From NCBI GenBank assembly GCA_964196055.1, contig CAXMSF010000251.1, positions 6,649 through 70,648 of the forward strand: 64,000 nt of DNA, written 5' to 3'. A model generated the notes under the pieces. It worked only from the letters and a program-made list of their open reading frames with translations. It was not told the origin of the DNA and ran no database searches. Position 1 is the stretch's first letter. Each line of letters starts with the position of its first letter. The translations under genes and the position numbers were made by a program. The stretch is from JAFDEI01 sp964196055 (GTDB taxonomy: Bacteria; Myxococcota_A; UBA9160; SMWR01). Positions 25,582-35,418 of the stretch are shown here, piece after piece.

Positions 25582-27234
25582 TCAGCCGATCTGGAGCGTG
25601 GGTGATGGTTTCTTGGACAGCAGGTCGGCGTAGAAGTCGTTGCCGTTTCCGTCCGTGACGATGAAGGCCGGGAAGTCTTCGACCTCGATGCGCCAGATCG
25701 CCTCCATGCCGAGTTCTTCGAACTCCTGCACCGCGACACTCTTGATGCTGTGGTCGGCGAGGCGCGCCGCAGGACCGCCGATCGAACCCAGGTAGAAACC
25801 GCCGTGCTTGCCGCACGCGTCCGCGACCTGCTTCGAGCGGTTGCCCTTCGCAAGCATCACCATACTGCCGCCGTGGCTCTGGAAGAGATCCACGTAGGAG
25901 TCCATCCGACCCGCCGTGGTCGGACCGAACGACCCGGACGCGCGGCCCTTGGGCGTCTTCGCCGGGCCGGCGTAGTAGACCATGTGATCCTTGAAGTACT
26001 GCGGCAGGTCTTCACCCGCATCCAGACGTTCTTTCAGCTTCGCATGCGCGATGTCGCGCGCAACCACCATGGGGCCGCTGAGCGAGAGCCGCGTCGCGAC
26101 GGGATACTTCGAGAGTTCCGCGAGAATCTCCGACATCGGGCGATTCAGGTCGATCTCGACCACCTCCTGGCCCTCCTCGTCGCCCTGCACCTCCGGCAGG
26201 TACTTCGAGGGGTTGCTCTCGAGCTGCTCGAGGAAGACTCCTTCGGCGTTGATCTTCGCGAGAATCTGCCGGTCTGCGGAACACGACACCCCGATCCCGA
26301 CCGGGCACGACGCACCGTGCCGCGGCAGACGAATCACGCGCACGTCGTGGACGAAGTACTTGCCGCCGAATTGTGCGCCGATGCCGGTCGCGTTGCAGAG
26401 CTCGTGGATCTTCTCCTCGAGTTCCGGATCGCGGAACGCGCGCCCGCCCTCGTTGCCGCTCGTGGGCAAGTCGTCGAGGTAGCGCGCCGACGCGAGTTTC
26501 ACGGTCTTCAGCGTGAACTCGGCCGAGGTACCGCCGACCACGATGGCGAGGTGATACGGCGGGCAGGCCGAAGTTCCGATGGTCTTGATGTTCTCCTCGA
26601 GGAACTGCATCAGAGACTCGGGATTCAGCAGCGCTTTCGTCTGCTGATAGAGGAAGGTCTTGTTCGCCGAGCCGCCGCCCTTCGCCAAGAAGAGCAGCTC
26701 GTATTCGTCGCCGGGCTCCGCGTAGATCTCGATCTGGGCCGGCAGGTTCGTCGCGGTGTTCTTCTCGCGATACATGTCGAGCGGCGCGAGCTGCGAATAG
26801 CGCAGGTTCCGGATCTGATAGGCGTCGTAGATCCCGTGCGACAACGCCGCGGCGTCCTCGCTACCGGTCAGCACACGCTCGCCCTTGTGACCCATCACGA
26901 TCACCGTGCCGGTATCCTGGCAGCTCGGCAGTTCACGCCCCGCGGCGATGTTCGCGTTCGTCAACAGCTCGAACGCGACGAAGCGGTCGTTGCTGGAGGC
27001 ATCGGGGTCATCGAGGATCTTCGCGAGCTGCGCCAGGTGACCGGGGCGCAACAGGTGCGAGACATCGTCCATCGCCTCCGCGGCGAGCAGTCGCAGTGCC
27101 TCGGGCGCAACCTCGAGTATGCGGCGACCGCCGACATCGACCGACTTCACGTGCCCTGACGCGGCGTCGAGTCGTCGGTACGGAATATCGCTGCCCGTGT
27201 GCTCGAACATCTTCTGGTATTCGAAATCTGCCAT
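25582..27234 (-). CDS. Fumarate hydratase class I (4Fe-4S)
   Basis: A 550-residue class I fumarase that hydrates fumarate to L-malate in the TCA cycle, in the cytoplasm. C105 (SCQDTGT), C224 (SACPPYH) and C318 (GVSC) fall at the same numbers as the 4Fe-4S ligands of E. coli FumA/FumB, so the catalytic cluster is intact and oxygen-sensitive. The start MADFEYQKMF is set by GGAGG upstream; the frame is open much further but that extension is not protein-like. The long single-chain form matches FumA and not the two-subunit type. Confidence 0.95.
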   Translation of the reverse strand: MADFEYQKMFEHTGSDIPYRRLDAASGHVKSVDVGGRRILEVAPEALRLLAAEAMDDVSHLLRPGHLAQLAKILDDPDASSNDRFVAFELLTNANIAAGRELPSCQDTGTVIVMGHKGERVLTGSEDAAALSHGIYDAYQIRNLRYSQLAPLDMYREKNTATNLPAQIEIYAEPGDEYELLFLAKGGGSANKTFLYQQTKALLNPESLMQFLEENIKTIGTSACPPYHLAIVVGGTSAEFTLKTVKLASARYLDDLPTSGNEGGRAFRDPELEEKIHELCNATGIGAQFGGKYFVHDVRVIRLPRHGASCPVGIGVSCSADRQILAKINAEGVFLEQLESNPSKYLPEVQGDEEGQEVVEIDLNRPMSEILAELSKYPVATRLSLSGPMVVARDIAHAKLKERLDAGEDLPQYFKDHMVYYAGPAKTPKGRASGSFGPTTAGRMDSYVDLFQSHGGSMVMLAKGNRSKQVADACGKHGGFYLGSIGGPAARLADHSIKSVAVQEFEELGMEAIWRIEVEDFPAFIVTDGNGNDFYADLLSKKPSPTLQIG

Positions 27235-27430
27235 CGGAGGACCTCCAGGAGTCGGAAGCGGCACGTGTCGAGCGGGGGGGAAGCCGGTTCCAAGAGATGA
27301 ATCGAACCGCCGATCGCGCGGGACGGGCGGTGCGGAGCAGAAATATAGGCCATCCCCGCCGCACGGGCCGCGCGATCGCAGCTTGTCGCGCGTCGCGATC
27401 GCTGCCAAGATCGCCCGGTCAGGAGGTTCC

Positions 27431-28066
27431 GTGCCGGGTTCCACGAAAGTGGTGATGTTCGATTTCGGGGGCGTCTTCACCGACTCACCCTTCGAGGCCG
27501 TCGCGCGCGTCGGCGCGAAGCTCGGTGCGGCGCCCGGGCAGATCGAGGCGCTGATTTTCGGCCCATACCATGAGGACACCGACCACGCCTGGCACCGGCT
27601 CGAACGCGGCGAGATCGAACTCGAGACCGCAGTCCGCGAAATCGCGGCTGCGGGGGCCGCCGACGATCTCGAGGTGAACCCGGTCGACATTCTCATGAAC
27701 ATGGGCGGCGGCGGCCTGCGCGAGGTCCTCGTCGAACGCGTCCGCGCGCTGCGCGATGCGGGCCTCGCCACCGCGCTCGTGACCAACAACGTCGCGGAGT
27801 TCCGCCCGCACTGGCGCGCGATGCTGCCGGTCGACGAACTCTTCGACCTCGTCGTCGACTCCAGCGAAGTCGGTGTCCGCAAGCCCGACCCCGCGATCTA
27901 CCGACTCGCGCTCGAGGGGCTGGGCGGCGTCGCTCCCGAACGCGCCCTCTTCCTCGACGACCATCCGAGCAACATCTACGCCGCCGAGGCACTCGGCATC
28001 CGCGGCATCCTGGTCGACAGCGACCTGAGTGAAACGCTCGCCGCGCTCGACCGGTTGATCGCCTGA
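27431..28066 (+). CDS. HAD-superfamily hydrolase, epoxide-hydrolase-N/ACAD10-like
   Basis: A 211-residue HAD subfamily IA protein. Motif I is MFDFGGVFTDS, in which the second Asp of DxD is Gly (DFGG) as in the N-terminal domain of soluble epoxide hydrolase and ACAD10. Motif II is LVTNN, the Lys is in GVRKPDPAIYR, and the acidic motif is LFLDDHPSN. GTG at 27431 was chosen for the AGGAGG at 27421-27426. The same domain is fused to an acyl-CoA dehydrogenase in ACAD10, so its place upstream of two such genes suggests a role in the same lipid route. Confidence 0.85.
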   Translation: MPGSTKVVMFDFGGVFTDSPFEAVARVGAKLGAAPGQIEALIFGPYHEDTDHAWHRLERGEIELETAVREIAAAGAADDLEVNPVDILMNMGGGGLREVLVERVRALRDAGLATALVTNNVAEFRPHWRAMLPVDELFDLVVDSSEVGVRKPDPAIYRLALEGLGGVAPERALFLDDHPSNIYAAEALGIRGILVDSDLSETLAALDRLIA

Positions 28067-28193
28067 TCGAGCGCACAGCGCACCGGCCGCGCCACACACA
28101 CCCGGCTCGACAGATCGCCGTGGAGGCGGCAAAATAGAACACGTTCCACTTCCCGTGAATCGTGCTCGATTCCGCGCCCCCCGAGAGGCCCCC

Positions 28194-29372
<1,179 letters not shown>

Positions 29373-29451
29373 ACCTGCGACCCGAGCAGGGTCACACGAC
29401 GACTTGAAAGCGTTGGCCGCCAATCAGACGACGCGAATTCAGGAGACCCCG

Positions 29452-30564
29452 ATGGACTTTTCCTTCACGGACGAACAGCAGTCGATCGCCGACCTCGCGC
29501 AGCAGATCCTGCGGGACGCGTGCACGCAGGAGCGATTGAAGGCGGCCGAGAAGAGCGACGGGCCACGCTTCGACCGCGAGCTCTGGAACGACGTCTCCCA
29601 GGCGGGCCTGGTCGGCGTCGCGATCCCGGAGGATTGCGGCGGCGGCGGTCTCGGATTCTTCGAACTTGCGCTCGTCATCGAACAGATCGGCCGCACCACG
29701 GCACCGATTCCCTTCATCGAGACGAGCGTGCTCGGTGCACTTCCGATCGCGCAATTCGGCAGCGAAGCGCAGAAGAACGCACTGCTCCCGAAGGTGGCCG
29801 AGGGCGCACTGATCCTCACCGCGGCGTTGGTCGAGGACGAGCCGACGCTCGCCACCGCGGACGGCGACGGCTGGCTGCTCACGGGCACCAAGCTCTTCGT
29901 CCCAGCGGCCCAGCTTGCGGACCGCATCCTGGTTCCGGCCGACATCGCGGGCGGCGGATCCGGAGTCTTTCTCGTCGATGCCGGCGCGGATGGCGTCCGG
30001 ATCGAAGACCTCGACACCACCAGCGGCCAGCCGGAAGCCGTCGTCACATTCGACGCTGTACGGGTTGGCGGCAACGACCTGCTCGGCGACAAGAGCAATG
30101 GGGCCGAAATTGCGAGCTGGATCGAACTTCATGCCACCGCGGCCCTCGCCTCGCTCAGCCTCGGTGTGTGTGAAGAAGCGCTCGAACTCACCGCCGAATA
30201 CACCAAGACGCGCAAGCAATTCGACCAGCCGATCGCGATGTTCCAGGCTGTCGGCCACCGCGCGGCCGATGCCTACATCGACACCGAGGGAATCCGCTTG
30301 ACCTCATGGCAGGCCGCCTGGCGCCTGGGCGCGGGAATGCCCGCCGAGACCGAAGTGGCGGTCGCGAAGTTCTGGGCCGCCGAAGGCGGCTCTCGAGTCG
30401 TGCTCGCAGCGCAACACCTCCACGGCGGTGTCGGGGTCGACCGGGACTACCCGGTCCACCGCTGCTACATCTACGCGCGCCAGCTCGAGCTCACGCTCGG
30501 CGGCGGCACCCCGCAGCTGCTCACGATCGGACGCATGCTCGCCGACGAGCCTGCCACGGTCTGA
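29452..30564 (+). CDS. Acyl-CoA dehydrogenase, likely partner subunit
   Basis: A 370-residue acyl-CoA dehydrogenase with AGGAG before its ATG. It has YTKTRKQFDQPIAMFQAVGH and QHLHGGVGVDRDYPVHRCY, but the FAD/substrate block of typical enzymes (TEPxAGSD) is degraded to ALVEDEPTL, and the end reads LTLGGGTPQLLTIGR, again without the YEGT Glu. It is thus probably the structural or complementary half of an alpha2beta2 enzyme with the gene before it. This partnership is inferred from adjacency and known family behaviour. Confidence 0.88.
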   Translation: MDFSFTDEQQSIADLAQQILRDACTQERLKAAEKSDGPRFDRELWNDVSQAGLVGVAIPEDCGGGGLGFFELALVIEQIGRTTAPIPFIETSVLGALPIAQFGSEAQKNALLPKVAEGALILTAALVEDEPTLATADGDGWLLTGTKLFVPAAQLADRILVPADIAGGGSGVFLVDAGADGVRIEDLDTTSGQPEAVVTFDAVRVGGNDLLGDKSNGAEIASWIELHATAALASLSLGVCEEALELTAEYTKTRKQFDQPIAMFQAVGHRAADAYIDTEGIRLTSWQAAWRLGAGMPAETEVAVAKFWAAEGGSRVVLAAQHLHGGVGVDRDYPVHRCYIYARQLELTLGGGTPQLLTIGRMLADEPATV

Positions 30565-30591
30565 GCCCCCCGAAGACCGAGGAGGAATTCC

Positions 30592-31053
30592 ATGCCCAAG
30601 CGCAGGGACGAGGTCGCGATGACCGACGCCGAGTTACGGGATTTCATCGAGAGCCAGAAGACCATCCAGGTCGCGACGATCAACAAGGACGGGACGCCCC
30701 ACCTGGTGCCGCTGTGGTTCGCGGTTGTCGACGGTGACATCGTGCTCGAAACCTTCACGAAGTCACAAAAGGTCGTGAATCTCGAGCGCGACCCACGCAT
30801 GACGGTGCTGCTCGAGGCGGGCGAGGTCTATGAAGAGCTCCGCGGCGCAACGATCTACGCCGAGGCCGAGCTCGTTCAGGACGTCGACCGGGTTCACGAT
30901 CTCCACATGGCGGTGTTGACCCGCAATACCGACATCCCGGTCGAAACACTCGACAAAGTCTCGCGTGGCATGGCGCCGAAGAAGACCGCGATCGTGGTGA
31001 AGGTCAAGCGCTGCTTCAGCTGGGACCACCGCAAGCTCGGCGGAGTCTACTGA
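30592..31053 (+). CDS. FMN/F420-binding split-barrel protein (pyridoxamine oxidase-like)
   Basis: A 153-residue split beta-barrel protein: FIESQKTIQVATINKDGTPH and VPLWFAVVDGDIVLET are the classic opening strands of the pyridoxamine-5'-phosphate-oxidase-like and F420-dependent families, with SQKVVNLERDPRMTVLLE after them. Cofactor (FMN, F420 or heme) and substrate cannot be told by eye. GGAGGAA precedes the ATG, and the gene is 27 bp after the acyl-CoA dehydrogenase pair in what looks like one operon. Confidence 0.85.
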   Translation: MPKRRDEVAMTDAELRDFIESQKTIQVATINKDGTPHLVPLWFAVVDGDIVLETFTKSQKVVNLERDPRMTVLLEAGEVYEELRGATIYAEAELVQDVDRVHDLHMAVLTRNTDIPVETLDKVSRGMAPKKTAIVVKVKRCFSWDHRKLGGVY

Positions 31054-31097
31054 GCGCGACGCCGCTCGATCCCGAACTACCTCAGGGGGTTGTAGCC

Positions 31098-31757
31098 ATG
31101 GGCGAGCGCCGCCTGGACAGGCCCGAGCACGACGTGTTGAAGCGCGAGGTCGCAAACCGGCTGCGCGACGCGGTCGCAGCGCTGGCCGAGTGCGAACATC
31201 CCGACGGCGAACTCGCCGATGTCGCAGCCCTCGCGAAATCGCTGGCCGATCGGCTCGCGGGTCCGCACCGAAAGCGCTGGTACGAAGCCGACCCCGAAGA
31301 CGAGGCCCTCCGTACGTCCTATCTCGACTACAGCCCGATCCGCGGGCCCTATAACGCCATCGCGCCCGAGATGCAGCTCGACTACGTCGAAGGCTCGGAC
31401 GGCCAGCGGCGCGTCGAGGGGCACGCGCGGCTGAGCCCCGCATACGAGGGGCCGCCGCACGGCGTGCACGGCGGCTGGGTCGCCGCGATCATGGATGAGC
31501 TGCTTGGCTTCGCACAAGGGCTCGCCGGGCAGCACGGCGTGACCGCGACGCTCAAGATCCGCTACCGGCACGTCACGCCGATCGACGAGGACCTCCGCCT
31601 CTCCGCCTGGATCCATGAAGATCGCGGTCGCGTGCTGATCGTCCGGGGCACCTGCCACGCGGGCGACACCCTCACCGCGGACGCCGAAGGCATGTTCGCC
31701 CGGATCCAATTCGACGAAATCCGCGACCGCATGCGCGAGCGACGCACAGCCGACTGA
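31098..31757 (+). CDS. Hotdog-fold acyl-CoA thioesterase (PaaI/THEM4-like)
   Basis: A 219-residue protein. The first about 110 residues are helical and charged. The C-terminal hotdog domain contains the signature PHGVHGGWVAAIMDELLG, in which the Asp/Glu of the hotdog helix is the likely catalytic residue, followed by TATLKIRYRHVTPIDEDLRL strands. It would hydrolyse acyl-CoA esters in the cytoplasm. Being last in the group of acyl-CoA dehydrogenases and the HAD gene suggests the same pathway. Confidence 0.87.
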   Translation: MGERRLDRPEHDVLKREVANRLRDAVAALAECEHPDGELADVAALAKSLADRLAGPHRKRWYEADPEDEALRTSYLDYSPIRGPYNAIAPEMQLDYVEGSDGQRRVEGHARLSPAYEGPPHGVHGGWVAAIMDELLGFAQGLAGQHGVTATLKIRYRHVTPIDEDLRLSAWIHEDRGRVLIVRGTCHAGDTLTADAEGMFARIQFDEIRDRMRERRTAD

Positions 31758-31817
31758 GGGCCCGACTTCGCATCCGACGGCGCCTGGCGCGCGGGCGCGA
31801 ACAGGCGCCCTACCCGA

Positions 31818-32576
31818 TCACGAGTAGAGTTCTTCTGTCTCCGGAATGTGGCCGAAGATCTCGAGTGAAAGCTCGACGAGTTCCTTGTCCTCGAACAGCC
31901 GGCGATAGCTCGGCTCGTCCCTGGACAGCTTCCAGCGCTCGAACAGGCCCATGCGATCGGCATTCTTGACCTTCCGCTTTTCGAACGTGCTACCGCCGCC
32001 TTCGCGCGTCGTCCGGTTCCAATGCCTGCTCCTGTAGGAAACACCCAGCCGGTCGGCGAGCTCCCGGCGGTACTCTTCGTCCATCAACCACTTGTTGTAG
32101 TTGACCGCGATCATGTTGGGCAGGATCTTGGTTCGCCCGGTGAACTCGGCCGCATGGTTCTTCCACAGGTCGATCGTCCGCTGCGGGTCGGTAAGAAGCG
32201 TTTCGCGAATCCGGCGCCCTTCACCGTGGTTCAGGCGGCTCGAGAAGAGGTTGAAGGGATCGCGCATGCACAGCAGATAATGGGTGTCGAGGGCGTGCCC
32301 CACGTGTACCTCGTGATCCTGGATCAACCGACTCGGGCTGCTGATCTCCTCCCGCACCGGCTGATCTTCGTAGTTGACCATGAACAACTCGAGATCACCG
32401 CTCGTGTCGCCGTCGGCGATGTCCTTCTTGTTCGTGCCGAATTCATCCCGGTACGACTTGCGGTTGTTGCAGAAAGTCTTCGGTGCGCCGTACATGCGGT
32501 AGACGAAGTGCACGATGGCATGCTGCCCGGAGCGCCGCATCGCAAAGACGATCAATTGGTTCTTGGTGGTGCGCAT
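31818..32576 (-). CDS. Sulfotransferase-like P-loop protein
   Basis: A 252-residue protein. The N-terminal AMRRSGQHAIVHFVYRMYG matches the 5'-phosphosulfate-binding loop of PAPS-dependent sulfotransferases, and YLLCMRDPFNLFSSRLNH matches the 3'-phosphate-binding block. It probably sulfates a cell-surface sugar, given the surface-glycan genes that follow. ATG at 32576 is preferred over a TTG four codons upstream. It differs in sequence from the two other sulfotransferase-like genes of the window. Confidence 0.75.
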   Translation of the reverse strand: MRTTKNQLIVFAMRRSGQHAIVHFVYRMYGAPKTFCNNRKSYRDEFGTNKKDIADGDTSGDLELFMVNYEDQPVREEISSPSRLIQDHEVHVGHALDTHYLLCMRDPFNLFSSRLNHGEGRRIRETLLTDPQRTIDLWKNHAAEFTGRTKILPNMIAVNYNKWLMDEEYRRELADRLGVSYRSRHWNRTTREGGGSTFEKRKVKNADRMGLFERWKLSRDEPSYRRLFEDKELVELSLEIFGHIPETEELYS

Positions 32577-32793
32577 GTCGAACGGCAACCCGTGTCCGGC
32601 GGACGAAATTTCGAATCACCCGAGAATAGGGTACGTGGAGTGTCTCTACCTCCGGTCGCGGCAGCCCACGGCAATGCGCCGAATCGGCTCGGGAGTCGGC
32701 CGTGCTACCTCTCCTCCGTGTTTTCGGGCTCGCCCCAACGGCGAACGCGCCCCGGGCATGGAGAGCGCCGACGCGCCCACTGCGGCCAGAGCG

Positions 32794-33576
32794 ATGGGAA
32801 AGATGAAAACTGCCTTTTCGATCCCCGCAAACGCCGATTCGTGTTGGGCGCATCTGACCCATAGCGCCGCCCGAACCATCCAGATCCAAGACGAGTATGA
32901 GCGAGTCGCCAACCTGGGTTGCGGTACGGGATGGGCCATCGCGAGTCTCGCGGCCAGACATCCCGCTACGAAATTGGTAGGTGTCGATCCCGCCGCGCAA
33001 ATGTGCGTTCAGGCCGTGCAACGAACGGAGTCTCTTCCCAACTGTCACGATTCTCGAAGGATCGTTCGAGGCGATTCCCCTCGAGAGCGCTTCGCTCGAT
33101 TATCTGTACAGCACGCTTTCCTTCCACTGGTGCACGGACCTGGACAAGGCGGTGGCCGAGCTGAAGCGCGTACCCAAGCCGGGTGGAGAAATGGATCTGA
33201 TGTTCATCGGCCGGGATAATGGCCGAGAATTCATCCAAGTCACGACGCCTCTCTTCCTGTCGTACATGGGGCCCAAGCTTCTTCTGGAATCCGCCCGACT
33301 CCGAAAGCAGCTGGAGCGAAACGCCGCGGAGGATCTGTTCCGGCAGGCGTTCCCGGACCGAATCCTGGAGGTGAGCGAGCGCTACGAGACCCACTACGAC
33401 AGCCTCGAAGGACACTGGGGCTGGGGTGGGTGCGGATCGAGGGTCACTTCATTCAGATCCCGCCGGCGAAGCAGCTGGAGTGCGACGCGAAGGTGAAGGC
33501 GGCGGTCGCGAGCCTGGAAAACGCTCGCGGCATCCCCCACACGACGCACCTGCTGCACGTGAAGTTGCGCAGGTGA
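32794..33576 (+). pseudogene. SAM-dependent methyltransferase, two frame shifts
   Basis: A class I methyltransferase reads in three stretches. Frame 1 gives VANLGCGTGWAIASLAARHP (motif I) and LVGVDPAAQMCVQAVQ up to about 33035. The next frame continues as TVTILEGSFEAIPLESASLD, LYSTLSFHWCTDLDKAVAEL and onwards to about 33424. The reading then returns to the first frame for GWVRIEGHFIQIPPAKQLE up to a stop at 33574. Two compensating indels break the gene. The part before motif I is also poorly conserved. Assembly error is possible but would need two independent events. Confidence 0.75.
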
Positions 33577-33830
33577 CCCTGGGGTCGGCTATCGCCCCGA
33601 ATGCGGTTCCAGCCTTCGCGCGAGTTCGTGCCCCACGAGCCGAGCGACCCGGCTACCCGATAGCGCCCAGGGTTCGTGGAGCGCTCGCATGAGAGCTCGC
33701 TCAGACGTCGAGCGAAGGCCCCAGAACCTCCTCAGATGATCGCCCCACGCCCCGGGGGGATCCCTGCGTTCGATTCCCAGCGGAGCAAGTTGACTTGTCG
33801 AGCTGCTAAGTAGAATTGAAAACTATTGCC
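33577..33830. other. Non-coding stretch after the methyltransferase remnant
   Basis: About 250 bp without a supported gene. It contains a T-arm-like CTGCG-TTCGATT-CCCAG sequence near 33766-33782, but no matching acceptor or anticodon arm was found, so it is not called a tRNA. Composition falls toward AT-rich at its right end, leading into the promoter of the next gene. Confidence 0.5.
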
Positions 33831-33859
33831 TTGACGGAACTAGTCGATGGTGGGAAAAT
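33831..33859 (+). promoter_or_regulatory. Putative sigma-70-type promoter of the secreted-protein gene
   Basis: TTGACG (33831-33836) matches the -35 consensus at 5 of 6 positions; after a 17-base spacer comes GAAAAT (33854-33859), 4 of 6 against the -10 box. The stretch from about 33790 to the ATG at 33924 is markedly AT-rich against the window. Assignment is by pattern only. Confidence 0.5.
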
Positions 33860-33923
33860 ACCTCACATAATACGCGCCAAGGCGGTGCGTGTTGCAAAAT
33901 TAGAAAAATAGGGAAAATAGAAA

Positions 33924-34985
33924 ATGTCGACCTACTTCGTTCGAATCCTCCGCGGCGGCACCCGAGCTGCGGCTGCACTCGCGCTTCTCGCACTCCCCCT
34001 GGCCGCCAACGCGGCGGTCGAAATCGATCCCGGGTATACCGAGAGCAACCTCATGGCCGACGGCTACAACACCCTCGAAAAGTGCGACGCGACTGACACC
34101 GAAGCCTGCGCGGTTGCGGCCGACGTCGCCGACAACGAGATCGGTGCACTCGTCAACGCCCAGATCCTTGGCGCCGGAGCCGCGAGCGGTGAGGTCTACA
34201 CGGACTTCAGCATCAGCGGCGACAGCGAGGCCGTTCTGCTTGGCTCCTCTGTGGCGGCCCGGGTCGATGTCGACGGACTCCTCACGTCCCTCGCGGTCGA
34301 TGCGATAGCGTCGGTCGATGTCTCGCTTCATGTCATGGACATGACTGCCGGCGTGTTGGTAGGCGCCCAGACGGTGGCTAACCACACGATCGTGAACGGG
34401 TTGTTGCCCGTCTCGCACTCGAACGCCGTGGTGATTCCCGTCGCGCTGACGCGCGGCCACGATTATCGAATCAGCCTGATCATCGCGGCGGAGGCCGTGG
34501 GCAGCGCCGTGGAACTGGGCGGCGGCAGCGCGCAGTCCGCCTTCATCAATACGGCGAGATGGATGGGCTTGTCGGTGACCGCGGGACAGGATCCCTTCGG
34601 TGCGATCGCCGATCTCGAAGACCGCGTCTCGGACGTGGAGGACGACGTGGCATGGCTGATTCCTGTGGTCCGGCAGCTGGTCGCTGATCTGGATGCCCTC
34701 GAGGCGCTCGTGGATCGGATCGCGAACGCGCTTCGGGATCTGCAGCAGACCGTCGCGGAGCTTCGCGAAGACTTCGACAATCACACCCACACCTACCTCA
34801 CCGGGAAGGGCGTCGGACACAACAACACAGAGGCGACGACGACCTTGCCGATGGATGGAGCTTCGATTCAACCGGTGACCACCCCGGGAAACAGCGGGAA
34901 CACCAACCCGAACGCATCGTCATCCGAGTCGAGTGCATCGGAGAAATCGTGCAGCAGGAAAGACAGGCGGCGTAATCGCTGCTAG
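33924..34985 (+). CDS. Secreted protein with coiled coil and low-complexity tail
   Basis: A 353-residue protein. A signal peptide (about residues 1-30, ending ANAAV) is followed by a beta-rich region, then a heptad-like coiled coil at about 232-285 (IADLEDRVSDVEDDVAWL ... LRDLQQTVAELREDFDNH). After it come HTHTYLTGKGVGHNN and a Ser/Asn/Thr-rich, finally basic tail. The HTHxYLTGKG element after a coiled coil recalls tail-fibre or adhesin tip repeats. It may be a trimeric exported fibre. No family is firmly recognised. A strong hairpin follows the stop. Confidence 0.75.
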   Translation: MSTYFVRILRGGTRAAAALALLALPLAANAAVEIDPGYTESNLMADGYNTLEKCDATDTEACAVAADVADNEIGALVNAQILGAGAASGEVYTDFSISGDSEAVLLGSSVAARVDVDGLLTSLAVDAIASVDVSLHVMDMTAGVLVGAQTVANHTIVNGLLPVSHSNAVVIPVALTRGHDYRISLIIAAEAVGSAVELGGGSAQSAFINTARWMGLSVTAGQDPFGAIADLEDRVSDVEDDVAWLIPVVRQLVADLDALEALVDRIANALRDLQQTVAELREDFDNHTHTYLTGKGVGHNNTEATTTLPMDGASIQPVTTPGNSGNTNPNASSSESSASEKSCSRKDRRRNRC

Positions 34986-34997
34986 CGAGCGAGATAC

Positions 34998-35033
34998 CGC
35001 CGCCGCCGGGGCTCGTCAGCCCCGGCGGCGGCG
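34998..35033. terminator. 16-bp GC hairpin after the secreted-protein gene
   Basis: Arms 34998-35013 and 35018-35033 are perfect 16-bp reverse complements (CGCCGCCGCCGGGGCT) with a CGTC loop, starting 12 bases after the stop codon at 34985. There is no T-run. It also overlaps the end of the minus-strand membrane-protein remnant, so it could serve both directions. Confidence 0.65.
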
Positions 35034-35313
35034 AGCAACGCGCCACCCCGTCGCACGACGAGGGGGAACCTGGAAGAGACCGCGCGCGGCCTGCCGGACC
35101 TCCGGGTCGCTCAGGCGAAAGACCGCGCGATCGAGTGCGTAGTGGAGGAAGGCGGTCGCGAAGCCGATGGCGACGAGCGCCTGTACCCCACGCGAAATTC
35201 GACAGCGCATCCGCAACCGTCGGCATGACCTTTTTGGCGAAGCCCGGTTCGCCCTGGTCGAGTGCTTCGATTTCCATGATCGGGAGCAGCAGCGCCGAGA
35301 GCGCCACGAGCAC
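35016..35313 (-). pseudogene. Membrane-protein 3' remnant
   Basis: On the minus strand, LVALSALLLPIMEIEALDQG and KKVMPTVADALSNFAWG read in one frame to about 35195, then VQALVAIGFATAFLHYALDR and AVFRLSDPEVRQAARGLFQV continue in another frame to a stop at 35016. Together they look like the last helices and tail of a polytopic membrane protein, broken by one frameshift. The 5' part is missing: the fragment ends about where the 94-bp repeat begins (35325). The family is not named. Confidence 0.55.
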
Positions 35314-35324
35314 GAGGCTGAGTG

Positions 35325-35418
35325 CCGCCTACGGTCCAGTCTCAGCCGCTTACCCCATGGGAACTTGACACTTCGTACCTTATCGGAAATCGATCGCCCG
35401 CTTCTTTGTCCTACCCGT
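35325..35418. repeat. 94-bp direct repeat, copy 1
   Basis: It is matched by 37111-37204 in the same orientation with two mismatches in 94 positions, offset 1786 bp. The left edge coincides with truncation of a minus-strand membrane-protein remnant and the right edge with the start of an AhpD-like remnant. The repeat has no coding content of its own. It may be an insertion-sequence end or a small non-autonomous element. Confidence 0.9.

Noticed and set aside
27235..27882. Long upstream extension of the fumarase frame
   Set aside because: Ser/Arg-rich antisense-like sequence over the divergent HAD gene; the real start has GGAGG and begins like known fumarases.
33760..33785. T-arm-like sequence (CTGCG, TTCGATT, CCCAG) suggesting a tRNA
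   Set aside because: One mismatch in the arm, and no matching acceptor stem, D-arm or anticodon arm was found in the 80 bases upstream.
35365..35393. TTGACA inside the 94-bp repeat as a promoter
   Set aside because: No acceptable -10 box at 16-18 bases (AATCGA or CATCGA).
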